Part shown: positions 34,361 to 44,769 of the stretch, piece after piece | How the letters are laid out: every line of letters starts with the position of its first letter | Position numbering within the stretch: the first letter of the stretch is position 1 | Assembly (NCBI GenBank): GCA_013399115.1 | Contig: VXAA01003915.1 | Coordinates: 49,380-113,379 of the forward strand | Source of the DNA: Anseranas semipalmata | Taxonomy: Eukaryota > Chordata > Aves > Anseriformes > Anseranatidae | Length of the DNA stretch: 64,000 nucleotides | Reading direction: 5' to 3' | The notes under the pieces: generated by a model | Told to the model about the DNA's origin: nothing | Seen by the model: the letters and a program-made list of their open reading frames with translations, nothing else | The model's database searches: none | Program-made: the position numbers and the translations under genes

Positions 34361-36789
34361 GGACTCGTGATCCCTTCCACAGCAGTCTCCCCAGAGGCAC
34401 CACAAAAAGTAAGCCCCCATTCCATCCCCACTCCCTTTCCCCTCCCCTTTTTTTCCTCATTTGCCTTCAGGAGTGAAAGCACAGAAATTTCTGTGGGTGT
34501 ATGTTTACTCACAGAGAATTGATTGAGGGAAAGCTGAGGCAAATGCCTCTGAGTTTTAGTTTTAGTTGCTTGTGACTCTGTCTGCTAGAGAGCTCTGTAA
34601 CATCTGCCATAGCCCTGTGAAACAGCTTCTCTGTTTTCTGACCCCATTGATCAAAATTTCTTTTTTTCTACTGGCATGTAACTGTCATGGGAAATTGAAA
34701 TTACAGAAGGAAAGCCATAGGTACAGAGGGAAAAGCATAGGGAGATCTTTGAATATGCGGCTGAAGGAGTTGAGTTTGATATTTTTTACTTTAGTTTTAA
34801 TTTAATTTTGATTTGTTTTTAATTTAATTTACAGTTGTAGAAGCTGGAAGGCAACTGTGTGCTTTGACAGCAAATGACTGTCCCTGTGTGGATCTCACTT
34901 GTGTGATGAGCATGGAGGATAAATGCTAGGTTTCATTCTATACTATCTTCTGTTCCAGAAAATTAACTGGAACAGAAATTAACTGAATTACTCTGTACTG
35001 ACATTCAGTATAGATTTTGTCTTGGGCTGGGATTCAGGTGATCACATGTAGGTATTTACTCTAGGGTGACCTGGAGCATTTCTTAGGCTCCATTAACTCT
35101 CCACTGGCTGTAATGGCACTTTAGTTACCTGCATGTGGACGTCTAGAGTTAAGGAACTTGTGCTATATTTTACCCACAAAGTCTGCTTAGAAAGCATTAC
35201 ACGCTTAAGCTGCATGAACTTTTATAAATGCAAGTGTGAATGCTGTTATTATAACTAATCCTGACTAATTTGGAAAGAAAGTACTGCACAATTTCTTAGT
35301 TAACTAACGTTTAATATAGACAAAAACATTTGGGACAACATTAAGAATGCTTGCAAATAAACCTATGAGGTAGCAAATTCCTTAATGTTCTTTACAAAGG
35401 CTTTAATGATTTGGTTTTATATAATTTAGTATAATGTCCACACTTAATGTCTTAGCACACACATCTAAATGCAGACTTGACATGGATATTTGTAGTGTGT
35501 CATTTCAATTCTTCATAACTTGGTAAGAATGGTAGCTAAGCACTTAAGAATCATGTTGGAAAAACAAAAATCTGGGATCCATTTACAAGACATAAATTCT
35601 ATGCTGATACCAGTGAGGTTTCTTGAGCCCAAAAGATAAATTAGCCCTCAGGGCTGCATATGAATGTAATTGGATAAATGAGGGTTTGTACACAGTGACA
35701 GAAAAATTACAGAGTTAAAAACAAGGTACCTGCAGTATTTCCCTGGGGAGGTGGGATGCTGGCTCAGCTCTCAGCCATGGAGAGCTGTTGGTACTCCAGA
35801 TTCCTTTATTGGGATAAAACAGCAGCTGCAACACAGCATGTTGGTGCTCAAGCAGTGTGCAGGGTTCTGCCTGCCCATCTGCTGAGATCCAGTTACCCTC
35901 ATGTGTGTTCGATGGTATTGACTGTATTCCATATTATCCTACTGGTTGTCATCTACTATCAGATGCTTATTGTGTCATTCATGATGAGGTAGCTGTTTCA
36001 TTTGCAAGCCAAACAACACCGTTGTGTTTCAGCTATTATTAGGCATCACACAATCAGTTCATGCACCTTGTAGCTTTGAATGAGATTTTGAAATTCACAT
36101 GCCTGCATGTCCTCCCTGTGCAAGTCTGGTCCATGGGTGGGCTGTCAAGCAGAACTGTTGGGGTGCAAATAGGGTTAGCTGTCCACTTCTGCTGTGTAGT
36201 TTTGAGCAGCTGACTACGTGTCGCACAACTTAACTCCTCTCAGATGAAGTTTTTGCCTTGCCCCTGGGTGGCAGTTGTTTACTGTCATCACATCAAAGCC
36301 AATGCAGCCTGGCTTCCCTCTCTCAGACCTGCCTCACTGATGCCCTGCCCTGTAGCATGTGGCAGCTGGGACCGGGCGTGCTCAGGAGCTTCCCCAAGGT
36401 TGAAGGCTGGGACGGCAGCAGTGGGCGAGAAGCCCAAAGCTGCCCTGACTTGGCCAGCATGCTGCCCAGGATGTGGAGCTGGCGACTGGGAACAGAGCTC
36501 GTTTGCAGACCCTGGGATGTGGTGCCAGGGTGAAGAGGAGCCACTGAAGTGTGCTTGCATGACAGTGTCGGGATGCACAGAGGAACCTGACACTGGCAAC
36601 ATCTGCAAGGGACCAACATCTGTACACCAGTGGGCCAGACAGTTTTTACCTGGGAATGATTAAAAAAAGTTGTGTGAGGAAACATCTGCCCAATAGTACA
36701 AGTTTGTGATAAATTTTGGAATACAAGGGCAACTGCAGAAGGATGAAAATGTGCTAATATATTGCCAACACTGAAAAGTAAGTAACTTC

Positions 36790-38020
36790 AGTCCAAAGAT
36801 AATTTGGTATCAGTTCCAGCTGAAATAATGAAATGTTGGTGACGGATTAAGTTTATAGCAATTCAAAATCTCAGAATACAATTCATGCATTGAAAAAAGA
36901 TCTAGTCAAATCAAATTTCATTCTTTAAGGAAATTGTAATTCTGCTTGATAAAGATAACTGTCCAAAGGTAAGAGCCACTTGGGAGTATCTGGTTTTGTT
37001 CTACATGGTATTCAAATTCAGGATTTGTGCTATAAAAAGTCGTTAGGACAAGTGCTACTGGCTAACTAATCAATGATTAAAAAGCAGTTGTCACTGCAAT
37101 CATCACTGCATAGATATATTTCTAGTGGGGTTTTTTAAGGACCAACATCAAGCTTGATATGGTTACCCCAGGGATCTGTGTGTAAATATGTATGAGTTGG
37201 ACTCGATGATCCTTGTGCATCCCATTCAACTTGGGATATTCTGTGATTCTATGAATGAAAAATCACTACTGATTGTCTGACTACACCAAGTCTGGCAGAG
37301 AATATAACAGTGTGGATGGTGCTCTATAGGTCGTTTGGTAAGTGGTAAAATATACTCCTAAGTCAGCCAAGTGACAAGCATAAAGGGACGAGGGTTGCTT
37401 GCAGACGAGGGACTCTCATTTTGGAAAACAAAATTTCTGAAGAAAATGTTGAATCTTTTGGTCAAGAAAGCTAACATTAATTTCCACTGTGATGCTATGG
37501 CAAAAAGTGATCCTGTAATCTTGTGCTGTGTACCCTGACAAATAGTGAGTTGGTTTCAGGATTGACTGGGGTGAAGAGGTTGATATTAGAGCAGTGTGGG
37601 GGCCATAGTCAGTGTATGTGAAAGAACATTGAAAAGAGGCATGGCACAGCAGCAGAAATGATCTGAGAACAGAAGAAGAGATCCTTCAATGAGAGATTTA
37701 GAGCTCAACCTGCTTAAAGGAAAATTGACTTTAGATTACCTGTGTAAGAACCTTCCTGGAGAAAACCCCTCTATTGTTAGATCCTGAATTTATTGGGAAG
37801 AAGCAGGACAAAGCCCACACTTTTGGAAGCTGAAACCAGGCAGATTCATATGAAGAACTGGTCAGAATCTCTTTACTGAGGAAAGCAATCAACTATGAGA
37901 ACAAATTATGGAGGAGAACAGTGGATTCTGTATCTGTTGTTTTCAGATTTAGACTGAATGTCTTAATACAAGACTTTACTGGAGCTGCTCAAGAGCCATT
38001 TGATGCTGAGTGGGTTTTGT
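36790..38020 (+). mobile_element. Ancient CR1-type LINE, RT region to 3' end
   Basis: Blocks in the order of an old CR1 ORF2 are recognisable: TTGGTATCAGTTCCAGCTGA (36806, RT start), GATCTAGTCAAATCAAATTT (~36900), TTTCTAGTGGGGTTTTTTAA (37120, the 'VSSGVPQG' site), GGGACTCTCATTTTGGAAAA (37408), CACTGTGATGCTATGGCAAA (37484, 'SQCDAMAK'), GGAAGCTGAAACCAGGCAGA (37825, 'WKLKPDR') and AGACTGAATGTCTTAATACA (37949). Every frame is destroyed. A younger CR1 tail (37185-37256) sits inside it. Its recognisable 3' end lies only ~35 bp before the SHANK3 splice acceptor at 38053. Confidence 0.7.
37185..37256 (+). mobile_element. Young CR1 3'-end fragment nested in the ancient CR1
   Basis: GTTGGACTCGATGATCCTTG then TTGGGATATTCTGTGATTCT and ATGA (about 37196-37255) is a typical modern avian CR1 3' terminus ending in the tandem octamers ATTCTGTG ATTCTATG. 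Only the last ~70 bp are present. It interrupts older CR1 sequence that is recognisable on both sides, so it inserted later. Confidence 0.85.
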
Positions 38021-38053
38021 TCATCTCATATCTGACATTCTCCCCTCTTGCAG

Positions 38054-38125
38054 TTCCGGTACAAAAGGCGTGTGTACACCCAGACTTTGCTGGATGACAA
38101 GCAGTTTGCCAAACTCCATACAAAG
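38054..38125 (+). CDS. SHANK3: SHANK3 coding exon, SPN C-terminus and linker (codons ~90-113)
   Basis: This 72-bp phase-0 exon encodes 24 residues, FRYKRRVYTQTLLDDKQFAK followed by LHTK. The acceptor is TCTTGCAG and the donor is AAG|GTAAGG, a strong consensus. It completes the last strand of the SPN fold and supplies the linker to the ankyrin repeats. FRYKRRVY and DDKQFAKLHTK are the SHANK3-type versions; SHANK1 and SHANK2 have a DEKQLAK-type sequence as I recall them. Exon length and phase match the preceding and following exons, giving one continuous frame. Being 72 bp and phase 0-0, skipping it would keep the frame but delete the domain junction. The upstream ~1.2 kb of intron is ancient CR1 sequence. 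Confidence 0.93.
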
Positions 38126-41100
38126 GTAAGGCTGAAGTCTAGCCTGCGAGCTCAAAGCCCTGGTAGCATGTTCAGCACTGAGGGTCTGTCACGATGAGCT
38201 GTGGTCTGTTACAGAGAGGGTACCAAGTCTTCAGATGTTTCAGCCTCCCTTGCTTGCCAGACCTCAAGTCACTCCTTTAAGCTGACTGGTGCTTGCGAAA
38301 GCCTGGGGTGGTTTAGGTGGGGCTGCAAGCTGAAGGACCTCACTGAGCTGTGGTGGGGTGCCTGCACAGGGAGAGCCATGCACTGTGTACGTGTGCTTGT
38401 GGATGGTTGTGTGGTTGGACTCGTCTCTGCTGGAGGTCTTGGGGCCAGCTTTCCACAGGGTGGAGAGGTAGAAGAACCCACAATGGGCCAGCTCAAGAGA
38501 AGCTTTGTTTGCTGGCCTGGGTGAGTGACTAAATGCCTGGAGAGCACAATGGTGTGCATTGAGGAACATGCCTTCCCCTCCCCCTGCCAGAGGCTGCTGC
38601 ACGCCTTCGCCTTGCATGCAGGCCTTTGCATTGTCCCTGGCTTTAACCCGTGCATGGGGGTCAGGATTTTGCCAGTAGGATCCATGTGTGAAGTGGAGAG
38701 TGTCCTTGGTTCTACTGCATCCAGGGGTTGTGGGCAGTGATCGAGGAATGTGTAAAGACTAATGGTGCGGACATTGAATGGGTCTTTCAGATGTTTGGAG
38801 GACAGGGAGCGCAGTGCTTTTTGCACACCTGGGTGTTTTCTGGGAGGGGAGGTGCCCTGTCAAACCTGCTGGCCTCTGCAGCCAGGGACACCCAACCTGG
38901 CACTGCCTGCAGGTACTGCAGAGTCAGGGACGCTGATGATGTCTGGGCCCTGGGCACACGTTGGCTGGATGCTCTCTTGCATTGCTCTATACCAGAAAGC
39001 TGCAGTGGTTCCATGATGTCATTTCTTGTCTAACGAGCTAAAAACAATAACTGTGGAGAGGTCTGGGACCATCAAAGGATTTCTGTTGCCACTAATAATT
39101 GTGCCTTGAGACAGCCCATGGCCTGTGGGGACTTTGTTGGTTCCTTGGAGGCCAGGGCCAGTGGCAGATGGGGAGCCATGGGCAGGAGGAGTGAGGTGGG
39201 CTCCAGCAGCACAGCTGGCCCTCACATAGCCCAGTGTCTCTAACGTACTTCGAAACATTTGCATAGCTGGGTGGTGTGAGGACACCCTCAGCGCCCATCG
39301 AACTTGGCCCATTTTCTGGGATTGTTCATGGAGAATTGGGGCTTGGAGCAGGGAGCGGTTCTGTGGAGGGGTTCCTGAGGGTGGCCTGTCCATGGAAGAC
39401 CCTGTGCTTTAGAGGAAAGTGCAAGGAGGCTTTGGGGTTCTTGTTTAAGAAGGATGTAGGACAGGGTGAGACCCTGCAGGGCTCCCTGCTGGGTCTCTTA
39501 CTGCAGTACAGACCTACAGCTCCGCAGTGTGATGTGACTGGCTTCCTGGCTATTTTCATTTTGCCCTCTGACTTGATGTGCACTGCTGCCAGACTCACAC
39601 CCTTCTCAGCTGTAGTGCTTAGCCACTTTCCTCTGAAAGCCAGTGGTTCCAGGAAACATAGAGGAGATGACCAGGTCCCAGCAATGCTGGCTGTACGCCC
39701 GAGCCTTGGCCTTCCCGGCAGCCTGTTCAGCCCCTGGGCACAGGGCTGCTCCTGCTGCAGGTCTGCAGGCTGGTGCCTTGTTCCTGCTCACATGTGCTCT
39801 GCAAGAGAGGCAGGAGAGGGTTGTAAGTTTTCAATTAACATGTGCAACAGCAAGACCTGAGTGGGGTGGAGCCACAGACATAACACAGAGGGAAGAAAAC
39901 TTTTTCCCAAAGGACTTGACCTAACAGAAAGTTAACATCTTCCTTGTGGGAAGAAATAAGTCCTCTGTCTTCCTTTAGCAGAGCTGCAGAAATGAGAAAC
40001 AAAATGCTACTAGACTTCGAATTTGACTCACAAAGATTAAAGTCATGAGGTTTCTGTCTAGTGGCATAAGAATATCCAGGCAGCAAATCTGGAAAGCTCT
40101 CAGCATCTCCCTGGCGCCAGGAAACATGAATCACTTCTGAGCCTTGCCAGTGGGAGACTGTGTTTCCTAGAGGGAGGGCTGCAGATGCCTGTGACAGGGA
40201 GACCCAAATGGCAGCATCTGAGGACATCCCCTAAGAGTGTGTAGTAGCCATAAATGCACTTTATTAAATATTCACTTAATCTCTGTGCTTTAATGTCTGC
40301 TTAAAATAACAAATCTCCTTCATGTTGTTTCTTTGTTTTTAAGCTGTCCCTTGTCACTAAAATATGGCATCCAAATGAGATCCTGTATCCCTGCTCCCCT
40401 TTTACCTCCATCAAGAGGATGCTGATACATGTTTCACTTGGTCAGCATTTTCCAGAGGCCCATGGGCACCATGGGCCCTTGTGCTCACGGGGATGGCAAA
40501 GGAGCCCTGGTCCTCCCCTGGGGCTGCTCCCACAGGGCTGCGGTGCAGTGGGTGGGCAAGCAGGAGATGTGCTTGTGCCAGCTGCTCACTGGGGCAGTGA
40601 TGGTGCTGAGAGCTGATGGCAGCAGTGTGACTTACTGCCTGGCACAACTTGGCACTGATTGCTGGGAGAGGGCGAGAGTAGAGAGCCTGTGCAAGCCTCC
40701 CTGCAGGTGGCTGGAGGATGAGAGGGGCACAGAGCATGGGGGGACATTGGCTTCTCTCTGGGGAGGCAGCCGGCTGAGTGGAGAGAAATCTGACAAGGTG
40801 CTGGGGACCCCACACCTCGAGCGAAGAGCACGGTACTGCCTGCTGCTGCTTCTGCACTAGGTGCTGCCAGCAAAAGACCACGAGGGGGTCAGTCCACATG
40901 CTGTGACACTGGCCCTGTGCGGGGATACTCAGGGAGCTGGCAGTGGGGCAGGAATGGATTGGGGGGATCATCCCTGTAGCAAGGAGGTGTTGTTGGGCAG
41001 GCTCAGAGCAGTTGGCCTGTCCACAGTTGCAGGCGTGTATGGGTTACATGTCTGAGTGGGCTGTGGGTGTCTTTGCTGCTTTTAGTGCTCCTAGGGGCTG

Positions 41101-44100
41101 ATGTGTTCTGCTGGGAAAGCAGATGCATAGCGCTGATCCTTATATGGAATGGAGCAGGCCATGCGTGTCCCTTGAGGCATGACGATGGGATTGTTTCCAT
41201 ATTATTTGTAGTGATGCCTAATCTCATGGGCAGTGAAATACTGTTTTTTTTTTACTTTTTTTTTCTCTGAGATGCAATAATTTAAAATACTGTGAAGGAT
41301 TAGCTTTAGGTCTAATGGGATGGTGGGACTGTTCCTCAGGCTGTGGTATGTGTGAAATCTTGAGGCCTGTGGCTAGCAGGCTCATCTGAATGAAAGTAAA
41401 GTACCAAAACATTCAGAGTTTAGAGTATCGCTGTTGGTAGCAGGATATCCTATTTGAAACTTTAAATGCTCTTGATGTATGAGTCTTAACTGCCACATAA
41501 AAAAAAAAAAAGTAACCTGTTTTGCATGCCAGTTGACTTGTTCTAAGAAGTGGGGAAGATGATTTCTTGGATTGGCAGCAATAACAAGGTGACTCGGTAA
41601 AATCAGTCAGTCAGCTTCAATCTCTTGTACCTTTTGGGATCTGAAGGCAGTGACATTTCTTATAGATTTTTTTTTCTCACTGAATTGCAGTAGACAATTT
41701 GGAATGGGAATGCAAAAAGTGCATGTTAGAAAAGGGCAATCCCAACGTGTTTACAAATGAAAATTTGTGCAGAAAAATCTTGGCATTTACCAAAATGGCC
41801 AAAAAGGACATTGTGCTACCAAAAGCCTTGGGATATTACCACCTTGAAGGGGAAAGAAGCGACACAATTAAACACATTTAAAGCAGTTATTAGCAGCATA
41901 TATGCCATTATTGTTGTAGATGACTGACATCAGTGTAGAGAAGAAGCATTAGCTGCAGGTAGTGATCCTTGTGTGCTGCAAACTGTGCAATCAGAGAAGA
42001 CAGCCAGCCCTGGTATGGGGACAGGATGGGGTGTGTGCAGGCAGGTGGGTGAAGAATCAACGAGAGACCGTCAGCTTGGCAGCCAACACCTGCAGCAGCT
42101 CCGCAGGCAACTGCCACCAGCTTTCTTGTAGGTGCTGGTGTATGAGCAGGGCCATCGTGATGCAGAGGGGATGGTGGCACAGCTCCAAGGAGCAGTGGGA
42201 TGTGGGGGATGTCTTAGCCCCAGGTGAACCTGGGAGAGTGGAGCGAACACCATGGCCATGGTGATGCTGGGAGGAGGTATGGGGGCAGGCAGCCGGGGCA
42301 GGCTGTGAAGGACCTCAGTATGAGATGGGCCACTGGTGTTTGGTACAGGAGTGACCAAGTCTGCTGGTGTGGCATGCACAGCTGCCTTCTCTCAGCCCTT
42401 TTTAGGGAGTATCGATGCATTGTCTTATGTGGTGTTCTCCAGGAGAAGATGGGCTGCCAGCAGTTTGGTAGTCGGTGGGGGAGCAGCCATCTGCGTACAG
42501 CCTGGAAGCTCCCATTAAGGTTATGGTACCATGGTGCTGGCCAGTTTGCGCTCCTATTTAAAATGTTGTCATATCCCTGAAAATCCAATTAGAGAGACGA
42601 AGGAACTCGTTAATGTCATCAGTAAGTGCTGGACAGTGAAAGGACTTGCAGGGAACTGTCATGAATAGACAAGCAGCTGTGCAGGTGCTGTTAAAACAGC
42701 ACTAACTCCTGGGGCACAATGTGTGCTGTGCCTTTTGCCTGTATAGTGGCATTAACTGAATATCACCTGGTGCAGGCTGGAGCCCATGCTGCCTCAGCAG
42801 TGCTCGGAGCAGCACACCCGCAGCATCCCTCATGGAGGTGTGCGTCCTGCAGGACAGCGGGTGCTGCCCACCAGTCCTCTGCTGTGTGCTCGCCCCATCA
42901 CAGCTTGGACTTCAGGCCAGAGCATCTCTCTGCAGGCTGTTGGTCCTGTTCATGCTGGGAGTGCTTCAAATGGGTTTGGAGAAGCACTGAGCCAGCCTCG
43001 GAGATGGTGTTTAAAGATTCTTTTTGTGTGCAGTGAAATTGATTATTTGATGTTTCTGTGGGAATCAATGATGTCTGCTTGCTGCTGTCTGATAGCCTGG
43101 GTGAGAACTTGTAAAATAGCTGATGCAAGGGAGGAGGTCAGTGGTTTCCAGCCTATTCTAGTGACTGTGACCCCATGGCATCTGCCACACTCTGAAATGC
43201 GGATGGTTTGTCTTAATTCTAGCTGGTGTTTGGAGCAAACCAGGCTCTGAGAAAAGATTAGTCTTTCTTTGATACTGAAATTGCTGGAAACATCAGCATG
43301 CACTTGGCTTGAAGGGGATGTTTTGTCTCCCTGCTCTTGTGGTGCGGCCGAGCAGTGTCTCTGCAGTTGGCTTCCCGTGCGCCCAGCCTGGGCTGAATAG
43401 TGAGCGACAGTTAGAATAATTTCTCTGCAAGAAGAATATCTCATTTATTTTCTTTCATTTCAATTCAAGAGAGAAAGGCTTGTTCCCTCGCACCAGCTTC
43501 CTCTCAATGAGCTTTTCTTTTCTGGAGGGTGTTGATTTTTCTTGCGGTTTTGTGCTAATGAGGGATAATGGGCTGAACACAATGTCCCAGCAGGACAGCT
43601 GAGGCTGTGCCCCCTCCCCAGGAGCTTTCCTGGCCTTAACCTCAGGCTTGCTTTTGTGAACGTGCCTCAGACTTGCTCAACAGTCACCTGACACAGGGTG
43701 TTTCGGGTAATGGTGTGGAAACCGAGCTGAAGCACAAGGGAGAAGTGGCAGAGGTTTGGGCAGAAACCCTGGTGGCTCCCAATGGTCAGATTAGGGCAGA
43801 GCCAGGTTTGGATCCTGTCTCTTCTAACTGGGCTCCTCCTTCTCCGGGAGCAGGGCAGGGTTTGCTGACAGCCTGAAGGAGTTGCCAGAGGTGGTGAGTT
43901 CAGCGCCACTGCAGAGTTTTGGTAGAGACCACGGTGGCTCCAGTGCTGGGATGGGAGGGTCCCGCCTGCCCCAGCCACTTGTGCCTGACCCCAGCCCTCA
44001 GCTGGCACTGGCCTGCGCCAAGGCTTTGGGAAATGGAGATGTAAAATGCCCATTAAATCAGCAAGGGGCAGCCATATGCTAGTCTAATTTTATTTGCATG

Positions 44101-44580
44101 AGTTCTTGTTGTGTCTTGCTTTTTTCTCCCCAAGGAAGGCTTCCTTTGTGCCAGTTACTATAGCCATTCAAACATATTGATTTGGAAATCGCCATAATCT
44201 TCACACTAAATATGGTCCTTTTGATCATGGGAAGATACACTATGAGTGTTTGTTTAAGCAGTTAGATAGCTTTATATAAATACATTTAAGATTTAATTTT
44301 TGCATATAGGCAATTGGATGTGATGCCTTTACTGGCTTCTGATTTTTTTTATTATTATTTTGATTTGTAGCAAACTGTGTTTGGGCAGAAGCTGAAAATC
44401 AATTAAAATTAAAGCAGAGTATCATTTTAAATTGTGTCTTTATCACTTTAATAATTGTTCCTTGAATGTGCTGGACACAGAAGAGGAAAAGTAAATTTAT
44501 CAGTACATATCTTTTGTATTTAAAGCTGACTGATCTTTTAAACAAAGGGAGATTTGATTTGTATTAGTGGTTCTCATTAC
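38126..44580 (+). other. SHANK3: SHANK3 intron (38126-50214), first half, no supported gene
   Basis: GC-rich patches at 38330-39380, 39660-39800, 40440-40900 and 42000-42560 give many spurious open frames. The rest is mixed. A 13-base poly-A lies at 41499-41511. I recognise no repeat family, exon or RNA gene here. The complete intron is 12,089 bp with GTAAGG donor and GGCTGCAG acceptor, and the frame across it is preserved. Confidence 0.65.
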
Positions 44581-44589
44581 AAATTCTCA

Positions 44590-44765
44590 AAGGTATTTAA
44601 GTGCCAGAAAGTAAGTAAGTGTCTGGTGAGTTTTCAAAATTGCCTAAGCAGTTTAGGCATCTGCTTAGCTTCCCTTGATTTCAGTGGGAGTCTGACATTT
44701 GCTCTCTCTCTTCATGTCTAGTCACCTTAATACATTTGAAAACCTGGCCCCAAATCCTCAAGTTC
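44590..44765. repeat. Ancient palindromic (MITE-like) sauropsid repeat
   Basis: The left arm CTCAAAGGTATTTAAGTGCC (44585-44604) is an imperfect inverted copy of the right arm GTCACCTTAATACATTTGAA (44721-44740). The centre reads GCCTAAGCAGTTTAGGCATC then CTTGATTTCAGTGGGAGTCT (44642-44694). The string 'ttgatttcagtgggagt' flanked by 'ctaaatacctttgaaaatct' motifs is typical of very old palindromic elements abundant in turtles and crocodilians. Mobility by a cut-and-paste transposase is inference from the palindrome. Confidence 0.55.
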
Positions 44766-44769
44766 TTAG

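Larger units (their letters stand above)
34265..38053 (+). other. SHANK3: SHANK3 intron (3,789 bp) between the SPN exons
   Basis: Complete intron with GTAGCT donor and CTCTTGCAG acceptor; the reading frame is unbroken across it (phase 0). It begins with a T-rich stretch and a TA/TG microsatellite, then AT-rich DNA (34800-35720), a GC-rich patch (36280-36610), and an ancient CR1 that fills the last ~1.25 kb. No further exon was seen in it. Confidence 0.88.

Noticed and set aside
41699..41881. 60-codon lysine-rich frame in the 38126-50214 intron
   Set aside because: A/G-rich stretch; no family match and no context beyond chance openness.
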